From Prolixibacteraceae bacterium (GTDB taxonomy: Bacteria > Bacteroidota > Bacteroidia > Bacteroidales > Prolixibacteraceae), in assembly GCA_028683385.1 (NCBI GenBank), contig JAQUIJ010000003.1, forward strand, positions 186,001 to 250,000: DNA of 64,000 bases, read 5' to 3'. This document shows, piece by piece, positions 52,752-62,477 of this stretch. The stretch's first letter is position 1; each line of letters starts with the position of its first letter. Position numbers and translations under genes: made by a program. Under the pieces are notes generated by a model. It was not told where the DNA came from. It ran no database searches and saw only the letters and a program-made list of their open reading frames with translations.

Positions 52752-53462
52752 ATGAAAACACTCCGGATTCATTATCTGCAACACGTTCCTTTTGAAGGTT
52801 TGGGTTGCATTGCCGATTGGGCATCAGTTAAAGGACATTCGCTTTCAGCAACTAAATTTTACGAGAACACGAATTTGCCAGAACTTGCTGATTTTGATTG
52901 GTTAATTGTTATGGGTGGACCGATGGGAGTTTATGACCAAAAGAAATTTGACTGGTTGACTGCTGAAAAAGAATTCATCCGGAATGCAATTCAGGCAGGG
53001 AAAACAGTAATTGGCATTTGTTTAGGTGCGCAATTGATCGCTTCGAGCCTGGGAGCAAAGGTTTATCCAAATACTGAAAAGGAAATTGGTTGGTATTCTA
53101 TTTTTTCAACTGAATATGGAATGAGAAAAAATCTGTTGAGTGAAAACCTTGAGCCATTCCTTGTTTTTCATTGGCATAGCGACACTTTTGATTTGCCATC
53201 GGGAGCGCTCAGGCTTGCTTCGAGTGAAGCTTGTTTAAATCAGGCATTTCTCTTTAACCACAAGGTCCTTGGTTTGCAATTTCATTTTGAAGTAACTGAA
53301 AATTCGCTTCATCAAATGATTACTTTTTGTGGTGAAGAACTGGCCGTGGATCGGTATGTTCAATCTGCCGAAACGATACTCAGCAATGCCAAATTCATCA
53401 GCGAGGTCAATAACCGAATGTTTCATTTGCTCAACTTCATGGAAGGCGATAAAGAAGTTTGA
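52752..53462 (+). CDS. Type 1 glutamine amidotransferase
   Basis: A 236-residue class-I amidotransferase-like protein with the nucleophile Cys in GICLGAQL (about residue 95), His and Glu in the C-terminal LGLQFHFEVTE. It resembles GMP-synthase-like stand-alone GATases such as YfeJ. The acceptor is unknown. It lies 33 bases after the helicase gene on the same strand. Confidence 0.88.
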   Translation: MKTLRIHYLQHVPFEGLGCIADWASVKGHSLSATKFYENTNLPELADFDWLIVMGGPMGVYDQKKFDWLTAEKEFIRNAIQAGKTVIGICLGAQLIASSLGAKVYPNTEKEIGWYSIFSTEYGMRKNLLSENLEPFLVFHWHSDTFDLPSGALRLASSEACLNQAFLFNHKVLGLQFHFEVTENSLHQMITFCGEELAVDRYVQSAETILSNAKFISEVNNRMFHLLNFMEGDKEV

Positions 53463-53561
53463 TTTCAAAATTGGTTCCAAAATCAAAAAACGCATCATAA
53501 TTTTGGTTGTCTGCATTGGTCTTTGTAAATTAGGGATTATCAATTCTCTAACTTCCATCTC

Positions 53562-55100
53562 ATGCTGATCAAAACTTTCGCCAGCGCCGTTCATGGCATC
53601 GATGCAACTACAATTACGATTGAGACCGAGATATCTCAGGGAATTAAATTTTTTATGGTTGGCCTGCCCGATAGTGCTGTAAAAGAGAGTCAGCAACGTA
53701 TCGAATCGGCCATGCGGCTCAATAATTTCAAATGGCCGCACAAAAAAGTAGTGATCAACATGGCTCCGGCAGATATTCGCAAAGAGGGTTCGGCCTATGA
53801 TTTGCCATTAGCTATAGGCATTCTTGCCGCGAATGAACAAATAAAAACTGACAAAATTTCTAGCTTCCTTATGGTAGGCGAATTGTCACTCGACGGAAAT
53901 CTTCAGCCCGTAAAAGGTGCCTTGCCCATAGCCATCAAAGCACGCGAAGAAGGTTTCGAAGGTTTTATCCTTCCAAAAGAAAATGCACGCGAAGCTGCTG
54001 TGGTCGATACCTTGAAAGTATACGGCGTAGAAAGTCTCAGCGAAGTAGTCGGGTTTTTCAATGACGAAGTGGAATTGGAACAGACTATTGTTAATACCCG
54101 CGAAGAATTTTTCTCGAAAGTAAACGAGTGTGATGTCGATTTCTCTGATGTGAAGGGTCAGGAAAATGTAAAACGCGCTCTGGAAATTGCTGCGGCTGGT
54201 GGTCATAATATTATCATGATTGGCCCTCCAGGTGCCGGAAAAACGATGTTGGCGAAACGGATTCCGACAATACTGCCACCGTTTACCCTTCGCGAAGCTT
54301 TGGAAACCACCAAGATTCATTCGGTAGTCGGAAAAATTGATCGCGACACTTCTTTAATGACTCAACGGCCTTTCAGGAGTCCGCACCATACAATTTCTGA
54401 TGTAGCACTTGTTGGCGGAGGTGCCTTTCCGCAACCTGGGGAAATTAGTTTGGCGCACAACGGAGTCCTTTTTCTGGATGAGCTTCCGGAGTTCAAAAGG
54501 CAGGTGCTCGAAGTGATGCGGCAGCCATTGGAGGACCGGACGATCACCATTTCACGGGCGAAGTTTTCGGTAGAATATCCGGCAAGTTTTATGCTGGTTA
54601 CTTCGATGAATCCTTGCCCATGTGGTTATTACAATCACCCGACTAAAGAGTGCGTTTGTGCTCCGGGAATGGTTCCCAAATACCTCAATAAAATTTCAGG
54701 TCCGCTGCTCGACCGTATTGACATCCATTTGGAAGTGGTCCCCGTTCCGTTCAAAAAACTTTCAGATCAAGCCGCAACCGAACCCAGCACAGCCATTAGG
54801 GAAAGGGTAATCAAAGCGCGCGAAATTCAGTCGGCACGGTTTGCCAAAAGTGAAGGTGTTTTCTGCAATGCCCAAATGTCGTCGAAAATGATCCGACAAT
54901 ATGTCGATTTGGACGAATCCAGCAGCAGTTTACTAAAAAATGCCATGGAAAAACTCGGATTATCGGCTCGTGCCTACGATCGTATCTTGAAGGTTTCGCG
55001 CACCATTGCCGATCTCGAAGGCAACGAACGGGTCGAAAGTCATCATTTGTCAGAAGCCATTCAGTACCGAAGTTTAGATCGGGAGAATTGGGGTGGGTAA
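53562..55100 (+). CDS. comM: YifB/ComM family Mg-chelatase-like AAA ATPase
   Basis: A 512-residue ATPase with an N-terminal Lon-protease-like region, the AAA core (Walker A GPPGAGKTML, Walker B LFLDELPEF) and the C-terminal Mg-chelatase domain with a Cys motif (SMNPCPCGYYNHPTKECVC by position). ComM helicases help branch migration during transformation. The start is the ATG at 53562 (MLIKTFASA). Confidence 0.93.
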   Translation: MLIKTFASAVHGIDATTITIETEISQGIKFFMVGLPDSAVKESQQRIESAMRLNNFKWPHKKVVINMAPADIRKEGSAYDLPLAIGILAANEQIKTDKISSFLMVGELSLDGNLQPVKGALPIAIKAREEGFEGFILPKENAREAAVVDTLKVYGVESLSEVVGFFNDEVELEQTIVNTREEFFSKVNECDVDFSDVKGQENVKRALEIAAAGGHNIIMIGPPGAGKTMLAKRIPTILPPFTLREALETTKIHSVVGKIDRDTSLMTQRPFRSPHHTISDVALVGGGAFPQPGEISLAHNGVLFLDELPEFKRQVLEVMRQPLEDRTITISRAKFSVEYPASFMLVTSMNPCPCGYYNHPTKECVCAPGMVPKYLNKISGPLLDRIDIHLEVVPVPFKKLSDQAATEPSTAIRERVIKAREIQSARFAKSEGVFCNAQMSSKMIRQYVDLDESSSSLLKNAMEKLGLSARAYDRILKVSRTIADLEGNERVESHHLSEAIQYRSLDRENWGG

Positions 55101-55123
55101 ACTTACTCTCGATTGATTGGACT

Positions 55124-55177
55124 AACTTGAGGTCACAATATGAGACCTCAAGTTGCGATTCCTTTTAGGCCGCAACT
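55124..55177. repeat. Two overlapping inverted repeats after comM
   Basis: First pair AACTTGAGGTC (55124-55134) and GACCTCAAGTT (55144-55154), perfect 11 bp. Second pair AGTTGCG (55151-55157) and CGCAACT (55171-55177). They share bases, so only one can form at a time. No strong T run follows. Confidence 0.5.
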
Positions 55178-55294
55178 AGGTGGTATTTATTTTCTGGAAA
55201 ACTAATCGAGCGAAAGGAGAACCACAAGCTATCAATGCCGATTAGCTTTAAAAGGAATAATGGCTGATAACAAATGCCCAGAACCGCCCAATTT

Positions 55295-56062
55295 TTATTT
55301 GATGGGGAAATCATTTAAAACAATGTTTGCAACTCGTGCGAATTTATCGTCATAGTTGTGTTTGCCCGGAAGTATTTCAATTAGCAATCCCGATGGCAGG
55401 AAGTTCTTTCTGATATTTCTGTCTTCCCCTTTTCCAAAAGCACAAACAGGTTTCACCTGAGTGATCTTTTTTAATTCCGGAAGCACCTTGTATTTCCCGC
55501 CATATTTTCGGTACAGAAAATCGGAAAGCCGTATTTTAAAATCGCCCTTTTCTTCGGGAGAAAAACAATAAACACCTTTAAGGGAAGCCATCAACTGATC
55601 GTTAAATCGAGTTGCAATAAACGGCACAACACTTGCACCAAACGAATAACCCACCAAAATAAATGAATTGCGATTCCAAAGCTGCATGTAATTTTCAATG
55701 ATTTCAGAAAACTCATTTGCTGATTCGTCCGGCGTTTTTTCTTTCCAAAAATATTTCAGTGCATCAAGGCCTACTACCGGCATTCCATGTTCATTGAGGA
55801 GTTTGCTAATTCCCTTGTCTGTTTTAATCCAGCCTCCGTCACCTGAAATAAAAAATACCATTGGCAATCCGTTATTCCCCGAAACAGGCAAAATTGTCAA
55901 AGGCAGCCCTTTTGCTTTTCGATTCGCATTTGCCACTGATTTATTCGGAGAAGTACTTGCGGTATATGCCTGAAGCGGAAAATAGATGAGAAAAAATAAA
56001 AAAAAGAATAGGTTTCGCGAAATCGCCACTACACGAAAATTATATTTTCTTTTGATCCACAT
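55295..56062 (-). CDS. AcvB/VirJ-like hydrolase
   Basis: A 255-residue exported protein of the VirJ/AcvB C-terminal family, an alpha/beta hydrolase with nucleophile GYSFGA, acid Asp in the SGDGG region and a late His near PGKHNYDD. An N-terminal hydrophobic segment (FFLFFLIYFPLQAYT) looks like a signal peptide. AcvB hydrolyses lysyl-phosphatidylglycerol in Agrobacterium; here the substrate is unknown. It is convergent with comM. Confidence 0.85.
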   Translation of the reverse strand: MWIKRKYNFRVVAISRNLFFFLFFLIYFPLQAYTASTSPNKSVANANRKAKGLPLTILPVSGNNGLPMVFFISGDGGWIKTDKGISKLLNEHGMPVVGLDALKYFWKEKTPDESANEFSEIIENYMQLWNRNSFILVGYSFGASVVPFIATRFNDQLMASLKGVYCFSPEEKGDFKIRLSDFLYRKYGGKYKVLPELKKITQVKPVCAFGKGEDRNIRKNFLPSGLLIEILPGKHNYDDKFARVANIVLNDFPIK

Positions 56063-56221
56063 AAACAGAATTAATATGAAAGTTAGTGAATTCTATTGAA
56101 AAATGGCTTTTTTCAAATATTCAGGAATAGCAGATGCAAAAGAACAAAACTTTAGGAATAATCGTTCCGTTTGGAATTCGAATTAACAAAATTTGAGGAT
56201 TATCATGGCACCAAATCTCAC

Positions 56222-56229
56222 TATCTTTG
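56222..56229 (+). promoter_or_regulatory. -7 promoter box of trmN6
   Basis: TATCTTTG, a perfect TAnnTTTG. It overlaps the TTG at 56227, so the true start must be downstream, at 56263. Confidence 0.5.
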
Positions 56230-56262
56230 GAGAATCCAAGTCACCCGAACAAAAAAGAGCCA

Positions 56263-56982
56263 ATGTCCCGAAACAACTATTTCCAATTCAAGCAATTTCG
56301 CATCGTTCAGGAACGTTCGGCCATGAAAGTGGGCATGGACGGTGTGTTGATAGGTGCTTGGACAGATCCTTCAGGAACTGATCGAATTTTGGATATCGGT
56401 GCTGGCACCGGATTGATTGCGCTGATGATGGCTCAGAAAAATAATGTGGCGCAAATTGATGCCATTGAAGTTGATCAGGAAGCGTTTAATGAGGCGGTTC
56501 TGAATTGTCAGCAATCGTCGTGGAATAATCGGATTAAATTGGAATTGTGCAGCTTTCAGGAGTTTTTGGAGAGAACAAATCTGAAATATGGTCTGATAGT
56601 GAGCAATCCGCCATTCTTCTCCAACGGAGTGAAAGCTCCACTCGAAAACCGTGCGCAGGCTCGTCATTCCGATTCGCTGCCTTTAAATGTTTTGATTTCG
56701 GGAGCAGCCGGATTACTTCAGGAGAAAGGACGAATTGCATTGGTATTGCCTATCGAAAGTCTTCAGGAAATTGAAAACCTGGCGCAATCGAATGGCCTTT
56801 TTCTTTCCCGTTTGTGCCGGGTAAAACCCAATCCAGTAAAACCAGAGTTCCGAATTTTAATCGAATTGACAAATCGGCAAAACTCACTTCAAGAGGAAAC
56901 CCTGATGATTGAATTCGAAAACCACCACGATTATACCCCAGAATACAAGGAGCTGACCAGGGATTTTTACCTGAAATTCTAA
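56263..56982 (+). CDS. trmN6: tRNA1(Val) (adenine37-N6)-methyltransferase
   Basis: A 239-residue SAM-dependent methyltransferase (YfiC/TrmN6) with the DIGAGTGLIALMMAQ motif and the N6-adenine NPPFF motif. It begins MSRNNYFQFKQF, as in the family. The gene starts after a -7 box at 56222. Confidence 0.92.
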   Translation: MSRNNYFQFKQFRIVQERSAMKVGMDGVLIGAWTDPSGTDRILDIGAGTGLIALMMAQKNNVAQIDAIEVDQEAFNEAVLNCQQSSWNNRIKLELCSFQEFLERTNLKYGLIVSNPPFFSNGVKAPLENRAQARHSDSLPLNVLISGAAGLLQEKGRIALVLPIESLQEIENLAQSNGLFLSRLCRVKPNPVKPEFRILIELTNRQNSLQEETLMIEFENHHDYTPEYKELTRDFYLKF

Positions 56983-57110
56983 TTGGACTTTTTCCATAGG
57001 CTTTCCAGACTTTCCAATATCGATTTCCCATAAAATTTATCGATCAAACAAAACGTTCGATTTTCGGTTAGTATCCCAAATGTTATTTTTGAAACAGAAT
57101 AAAAGACACA

Positions 57111-57143
57111 TTTGTCTGAAATAAAAAGATTTGATTATTTTTG
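57111..57143 (+). promoter_or_regulatory. Complete Bacteroidota-type promoter
   Basis: TTTG (57111-57114), 21 bases, then TATTTTTG (57136-57143). It lies 20 bases before the ferredoxin reductase-like start and gives a start near 57150. Confidence 0.6.
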
Positions 57144-57162
57144 CAGTCCAAAGTTTAATGCC

Positions 57163-57843
57163 ATGATGAATTTAATTAGACACGAGATAAAAATCGACGA
57201 AAGTTTTTATAAAGTTGAAGAGGTCAGACAATTGACCAATGAAACATTTTCGCTGAAACTGCCCAAAGCCCGTTTTGCGTTTAAGGCAGGTCAGCATATT
57301 TCGCTGGGCATACACGGCGATTACCAAAGTCGCGAATATTCCATATACAGCGGTGCTGATGACGAAAACCTTGAAGTACTGGTGAAAGAAGTGCAGAATG
57401 GTTATTTTACGCCCAAACTCCGGAAGCTTAAAGCTGGCGATTTGGTTGAAATTCACGGACCATTCGGAAAGTTTGGGATGGAACCCAAAGATGCCGAAAC
57501 CGGAAAATTTGTGTTTATTGCCAGCGGTACCGGAATCGCTCCTTTTCGAAGCATGGTGCGCACTTATCCTGAAATTGATTACACTTTGATTCATGGAGTT
57601 CGGCATTCTGAAGAAGCATACGACCGTATTGAATACGCCACCGACCGCTACATTCTTTGTTCAAGCCGCGATAAAAAAGGAACTTATCACGGGCGACTGA
57701 CCGGTTATCTGAAAGGTTGTACCTTTTCACCTGAAACGCATTTTTACCTTTGCGGCAATAGCGATATGATTTTCGATGCCCTCGAAATCCTGAAAGATAA
57801 AGGCTTCGAACGCGATCAAATCCACTGCGAAGTTTACTTTTAA
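57163..57843 (+). CDS. FAD-binding ferredoxin-NADP reductase-like oxidoreductase
   Basis: A 226-residue flavoprotein with the FAD motif SREYSIYSG (RxYS), VEIHGPFGKFG, the NAD(P) loop ASGTGIAPFRS, and the C-terminal YLCGNSDMI and CEVYF. It lacks the iron-sulfur domain of larger enzymes, so it probably reduces a ferredoxin or flavodoxin. ATG at 57163 or 57166 follows the promoter; the TTG at 57112 is inside it. Confidence 0.9.
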   Translation: MMNLIRHEIKIDESFYKVEEVRQLTNETFSLKLPKARFAFKAGQHISLGIHGDYQSREYSIYSGADDENLEVLVKEVQNGYFTPKLRKLKAGDLVEIHGPFGKFGMEPKDAETGKFVFIASGTGIAPFRSMVRTYPEIDYTLIHGVRHSEEAYDRIEYATDRYILCSSRDKKGTYHGRLTGYLKGCTFSPETHFYLCGNSDMIFDALEILKDKGFERDQIHCEVYF

Positions 57844-57848
57844 CTTTT

Positions 57849-57966
57849 TAACCACATAGAACACATAGTTTAATTGATGACCTTGATTTAGAGATTGAAA
57901 ATCCTCGTCCTAATCTCAAATCATGTGATAAACTATTTATAATGTTCTAATGTGCCCTATGTGGTT
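57849..57966. repeat. Inverted repeat with CACATAG arms
   Basis: AACCACATAGAACACATAG (57849-57867) and CTAATGTGCCCTATGTGGTT (57947-57966) are largely complementary with mismatches. Non-coding, between two plus-strand genes. Confidence 0.5.
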
Positions 57967-57987
57967 CAATAAAATAATTAAGCGCAA

Positions 57988-59340
57988 ATGAAATATCACC
58001 TGATTACATTGGGTTGCCAGATGAATCTTTCTGACAGTGAACGAGTGAGCTCTGTACTCGAAAGTATGGGCTACGAGCGTACTGAAAACGAGGAAGAGGC
58101 TAGTCTGCTAGGGATGTTGGCCTGCTCGGTGCGGCAAAAACCCATCGACAAGGTTTACAACAAAATTGCACAGTGGAACAAATGGAAAAACAAACGCAAT
58201 GTGGTCACTTTTGTCTCCGGATGTATTTTGCCTGCCGATAAAGAGAAATTCCTGAAATCGTTTGACCTGATTTTTCAGATGAGCGAACTCGCTCAATTGC
58301 CTGAAATGATTCGCGAATATGGTGTGGTGACGCCAGCAGGGCTGAGAAATCCGCAACCAGTGATGCCCAAAAACGAACACATTGCCGAAATGTGGCACAT
58401 CAAACCCAAATATCAATCAACTTACGAAGCATTTGTTCCGATTCAGAATGGTTGCGATAAATTTTGCACTTTCTGCGCCGTTCCTTACACCCGTGGACGT
58501 GAAGTTTCGCGCCCTTCCGGAGAAATTATAGATGAGGTACGCCATTTGGTGAATCAAGGCTATAAATCGATTACGCTTTTGGGTCAGAATGTCAATTCGT
58601 ATGGACTCGATAAAAACGGCGAAGAAATCAACTTTGCTGAATTGCTTCGTCAGATTGGCGAATATGGAAAAACTTCGGGCGAAGAGTTTTGGGTATATTT
58701 CACTTCGCCGCATCCGCAGGATATGAACCGCGAAGTGATTGAAGTAATTGCTTCGTACGATTGCCTGGCCAAACAAATTCACCTGCCCATGCAAAGTGGC
58801 GACGAACGTGTGCTGATTAAGATGAACCGCCGTCATTCGATGGACAAATACCGCCACATTGTGGCTGATATTCGCGAATTGATTCCGCAGGCTACTTTAT
58901 TTACCGACATCATTGTTGGATTTTCGAGTGAAGGAGAATCCGAATTTCAGAACACGGTTGCTGCAATGAATGAATTCCGGTTTAACATGGCCTACATTGC
59001 CATGTATTCGCCTCGACCCGGAGCTGCCAGTTACCGCTGGGAAAATGAAGTTGCCACCGATGATAAAAAAGACCGCTTGCATCGCCTTTCCGAAGTTTTG
59101 AAAGGTCATTCCAGGGCGTACAATGAAACTCTGGTGGGTAAAACGATGCGCGTTCTTGTTAACGGAACCGACCGAAAGACGGGCTTCTCAACCGGGCTCA
59201 CTGAAGGAAAATTAATCGTTCGGCTCGATCGTCAGGATAATTCGCTAATGGGCCAGATTGTTGATGTGAAAATCACTTCGGCTGCCGATTTTTCGATGAG
59301 TGGCGAACTTCAGGAAGTGTTCAGTCTCAGTAATCAGTAA
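57988..59340 (+). CDS. MiaB-like radical SAM methylthiotransferase, unusual paralogue
   Basis: A 450-residue methylthiotransferase with the UPF0004 domain (three Cys: LGCQMN, ACSVRQKP, SGCILP), the radical SAM motif CDKFCTFC and a C-terminal TRAM domain. Normal MiaB carries VNTCSVRE; here the second Cys motif is altered (LGMLACSVRQKP). It is probably a tRNA 2-methylthio-transferase like MiaB, but the divergence means the substrate is not certain. It is 144 bases upstream of MtaB. Confidence 0.88.
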   Translation: MKYHLITLGCQMNLSDSERVSSVLESMGYERTENEEEASLLGMLACSVRQKPIDKVYNKIAQWNKWKNKRNVVTFVSGCILPADKEKFLKSFDLIFQMSELAQLPEMIREYGVVTPAGLRNPQPVMPKNEHIAEMWHIKPKYQSTYEAFVPIQNGCDKFCTFCAVPYTRGREVSRPSGEIIDEVRHLVNQGYKSITLLGQNVNSYGLDKNGEEINFAELLRQIGEYGKTSGEEFWVYFTSPHPQDMNREVIEVIASYDCLAKQIHLPMQSGDERVLIKMNRRHSMDKYRHIVADIRELIPQATLFTDIIVGFSSEGESEFQNTVAAMNEFRFNMAYIAMYSPRPGAASYRWENEVATDDKKDRLHRLSEVLKGHSRAYNETLVGKTMRVLVNGTDRKTGFSTGLTEGKLIVRLDRQDNSLMGQIVDVKITSAADFSMSGELQEVFSLSNQ

Positions 59341-59353
59341 ATGATTGAAACAG

Positions 59354-59387
59354 TATCTTTTTCCATCACATTTATGTGACGGACATG
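59354..59387 (+). repeat. REP-like stem-loop, copy D
   Basis: TATCTTTTT, then CCATCACATTTATGTGACGG (59363-59382, one G-U in the stem), then ACATG. It is the most divergent copy on the 5' side; it lies 97 bases before mtaB. Confidence 0.6.
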
Positions 59388-59484
59388 AAACAACAATAAA
59401 ATAGGGCGCATTCACTAATCCAATTTGAAATAAAAACGCTGTATGCGCCGTGATGTAGCATAAAATTTAACCCAGAAACTAATA

Positions 59485-60786
59485 GTGAGTCCAAACAATA
59501 CAAAAAAAGTCGCGTTTAAAACACTTGGTTGTCGGCTCAATCAATACGAAACAGATGCTTTGGTGACCGATTTTGATAATGCTGGTTATCAACTCGTAAA
59601 TTTCGATGAATCGCCTGATGTGGTGGTAGTAAATACCTGCACGGTGACTAATCAAAGTGACCAGAAATCAAGAACAACAATTAGTCAGGCTGCACGCGCC
59701 AACAATAATGCCGTGGTGGTCGTGACCGGCTGCATGGCCAACAATTTCAAGGAAAAACTCGAATCGCAGGACAACATCACTTTCGTGGTGGAAAACAATC
59801 GCAAAAGCTCCATTCTTTCGCTGGTCGATGCCCATTTTTCAGGCGAAATACTTCATCCAAATCAACTACCGCAAGATGTTTTCCGCTACGAACCGGTTCA
59901 GAAAAGCCTGCACACCCGCAGTGCGGTGAAAATTCAGGATGGTTGTGATAATTTCTGTACGTTTTGCATCATCCCGATGGTTCGTGGTCGGGCAGTTTCG
60001 CGGCCAGTTGCTGAAGTATTAGAAAGTGTTAGGAAAACCATCGAGAACGGATTTAAGGAAATCGTGATTACTGGCGTGAACATTGGCCGGTACGAAGATG
60101 GCGATGTGCGTTTTGAGGATTTGCTGGCGAAAATTCTGGAAGTTCCAGGTGATTTTCGGGTACGGATTTCATCGCTCGAACCCGATGGTTTTGGCGACCG
60201 GTTTGTTGAGTTGTTCAAGCATCCGAAACTGATGCCGCATCTGCATTTGTGCCTGCAAAGTGGTTCCGATAAAACGCTGCTCAGGATGCGCCGCATGTAC
60301 GATTTGCAACAGTTCCGAAAAACTGTGGAAAAGTTTCGGTCAGTTTATCCTGATTTTAATTTTACTACCGATATCATTGTTGGTTTTCCGGGCGAAACGG
60401 AAGAAGAATTTCAGGATACGATTGTTGCTGTGAAGGAATTCAACTTCAGTCATGTACACACCTTCAAATATTCGGTGCGAAGAGGAACACGTGCCGAACG
60501 GTTGGAAAACCATATCCCGGAGAAAATAAAAACTGAACGATCGGCGCAAATCAGAAAACTTTCCGAAGAAAATAAAAAACAATATTTGACTTCATTCATT
60601 GGCAAAACTCAGCAGGTTTTGGTTGAGAAAATAACTCAGGGCATTGCCAACGGGTATGGGCAACATTATATTCCGGTTCGTTTCAAAGCGGCCGGAGTAC
60701 AAAAAAATACGGTTCACAGCATTCAATTGGCCGAAATTCGGGGAGTGGGAGAAAATATGTACTTGTTTGGTGAACTAAACGATTAG
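59485..60786 (+). CDS. mtaB: tRNA t6A37 methylthiotransferase
   Basis: A 433-residue radical SAM enzyme that adds 2-methylthio to t6A37 in tRNA. UPF0004 Cys residues lie in LGCRLNQYETD, VNTCTVTNQSD and GCMANN; radical SAM motif CDNFCTFC; TRAM-like tail. GTG start (MSPNNTKKV). The N-terminal KTLGCRLNQYE matches the MtaB/YqeV subgroup. Confidence 0.93.
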   Translation: MSPNNTKKVAFKTLGCRLNQYETDALVTDFDNAGYQLVNFDESPDVVVVNTCTVTNQSDQKSRTTISQAARANNNAVVVVTGCMANNFKEKLESQDNITFVVENNRKSSILSLVDAHFSGEILHPNQLPQDVFRYEPVQKSLHTRSAVKIQDGCDNFCTFCIIPMVRGRAVSRPVAEVLESVRKTIENGFKEIVITGVNIGRYEDGDVRFEDLLAKILEVPGDFRVRISSLEPDGFGDRFVELFKHPKLMPHLHLCLQSGSDKTLLRMRRMYDLQQFRKTVEKFRSVYPDFNFTTDIIVGFPGETEEEFQDTIVAVKEFNFSHVHTFKYSVRRGTRAERLENHIPEKIKTERSAQIRKLSEENKKQYLTSFIGKTQQVLVEKITQGIANGYGQHYIPVRFKAAGVQKNTVHSIQLAEIRGVGENMYLFGELND

Positions 60787-60825
60787 TTTTTTTGTCTATG
60801 GATTGAAACAATTCTGTTTAATCAA

Positions 60826-62394
60826 ATGACCACAAAAATTAAACAAAGCGATGTGCGAACTTCTTCTCCGGAATTTCAGGAGAATTTCAGGAATTACGCT
60901 GAAATACTGAAAAGCTTTCGTGAAAAGCTGGCTCGGGTCAGTTCTCATGGTGGCGAAGCTGCGATTGAAAAACATCGCTCTCGGGGAAAACTGTTGGCAC
61001 GCGAACGTATCAATTTGCTGGTCGATCAAAATACTCCTTTTCTCGAACTATCTTCTTTTGCTGCATACAATCAATACGAAAATGCTTTTCCTTCCGCCGG
61101 AATTATTACTGGAATAGGCGTCGTGCAGGGGCGCGAGTGCCTGATTATTGCGAATGATGCCACCGTTAAAGGTGGAACGTACATTCGCGAAACCATCAAA
61201 AAACATGTTAGGGCGCAGGAAATTGCCCGTCAAAATAAACTCATTTGCATTTATCTGGTTGATTCGGGTGGGATTTATCTGCCGGAACAGGCGAATGTTT
61301 TTCCTGACCGTTTCGATTTTGGTCGTGTATTTTACAATCAGGCACGCATGTCGGCCGAAGGCATTCCGCAGATTTCGGTAGTGATGGGCTCGTGCACTGC
61401 TGGTGGCGCTTACGTTCCAGCCATGAGCGACGAAACCATCATGGTGCGCAACCAGGGAACCATTTTTATTGGAGGCCCGCCATTGGTCTTAGCTGCAACT
61501 GGCGAAGAAGTGACTCCTGAAGATTTAGGAGGCGCCGAAGTTCATACCTCGGTTTCGGGAGTTGCCGACCATATTGCAGAAGATGACGGGGATGCGCTCC
61601 GAATTTGCCGCGATATTGTGGCTGGATTGCCAATTCCAGAAAAACAAAAACTGGATATTCTGCCGGCTAAAGAGCCCTTATATCCATCAGAAGAATTGTA
61701 TGGTTTGCTACCAGCAGATCTGAAAAAGCCAATCAATGCTCATGCGATTATCAACCGGTTGGTTGATGGAAGCGAGTTTCAGGAATTCAAGGCAAACTAC
61801 GGAAAGACCTTGGTGACTGGTTTTGCCCGAATATGGGGATTTCCGGTAGGAATTATCGCCAATAATAGTTTCCTGACATCAGAAAGTTCGCTGAAAGGCG
61901 CTCATTTCATTCAGTTGTGTGTGCAGCGCAAAATTCCGTTGCTCTTTTTACAGAATATCACCGGCTTTATTGTTGGCAAAAAATACGAACATCAGGGCAT
62001 TGCCCGCGACGGTGCTAAACTCATTAACGCAGTCGCTAATGCGGCGGTTCCGAAATTTACGGTGGTAATTGGTGGCTCGTTTGGTGCCGGAAATTATGCC
62101 ATGGCCGGACGTGCATTTGATCCGCATTTTTTGTTTATGTGGCCACATTCGCGCATTTCGGTGATGGGTGGTGAGCAGGCTTCCGGAGTTTTAAAAAGTA
62201 TTGGAAGCAATGGCTCATCCGATTCTTTGCTCGAACAATTTAACGAAGAAAGTTCGGCATATTACAGCTCTTCTCGCTTGTGGGACGATGGCATCATCGA
62301 TCCGGCTGATACACGAAAAGTTTTGGCTATGGCTATATCAGTTTCGTTGAACCGTCCGTTTGGAGAACCTGGGTACGGGGTGTTTCGAATGTGA
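60826..62394 (+). CDS. mccB: Methylcrotonoyl-CoA carboxylase beta subunit
   Basis: A 522-residue carboxyltransferase subunit of acyl-CoA carboxylases. The pattern [38 protein letters not shown] and [13 protein letters not shown] fits MCC beta better than propionyl-CoA carboxylase. It would carboxylate 3-methylcrotonyl-CoA in leucine degradation together with the biotin carboxylase encoded downstream. Confidence 0.92.
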   Translation: MTTKIKQSDVRTSSPEFQENFRNYAEILKSFREKLARVSSHGGEAAIEKHRSRGKLLARERINLLVDQNTPFLELSSFAAYNQYENAFPSAGIITGIGVVQGRECLIIANDATVKGGTYIRETIKKHVRAQEIARQNKLICIYLVDSGGIYLPEQANVFPDRFDFGRVFYNQARMSAEGIPQISVVMGSCTAGGAYVPAMSDETIMVRNQGTIFIGGPPLVLAATGEEVTPEDLGGAEVHTSVSGVADHIAEDDGDALRICRDIVAGLPIPEKQKLDILPAKEPLYPSEELYGLLPADLKKPINAHAIINRLVDGSEFQEFKANYGKTLVTGFARIWGFPVGIIANNSFLTSESSLKGAHFIQLCVQRKIPLLFLQNITGFIVGKKYEHQGIARDGAKLINAVANAAVPKFTVVIGGSFGAGNYAMAGRAFDPHFLFMWPHSRISVMGGEQASGVLKSIGSNGSSDSLLEQFNEESSAYYSSSRLWDDGIIDPADTRKVLAMAISVSLNRPFGEPGYGVFRM

Positions 62395-62443
62395 AGCGAG
62401 TTACGGGTTGTGGGTTTCGAGTTGAAATCACATCTCGGAGCAT

Positions 62444-62477
62444 TATCCTTTGCCGTCACATTTATGTGACGGACATG
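62444..62477 (+). repeat. REP-like stem-loop, copy C
   Basis: TATCCTTTG, then CCGTCACATTTATGTGACGG (62453-62472, perfect 8-bp stem with TTTA loop), then ACATG. Its end coincides with the ATG of the enoyl-CoA hydratase gene (62475). Confidence 0.65.

Noticed and set aside
53235-53741. Minus-strand open frame of 168 codons
   Set aside because: It runs antisense across the 3' end of the amidotransferase gene and the start of comM; both of those have clear motifs and it has none.
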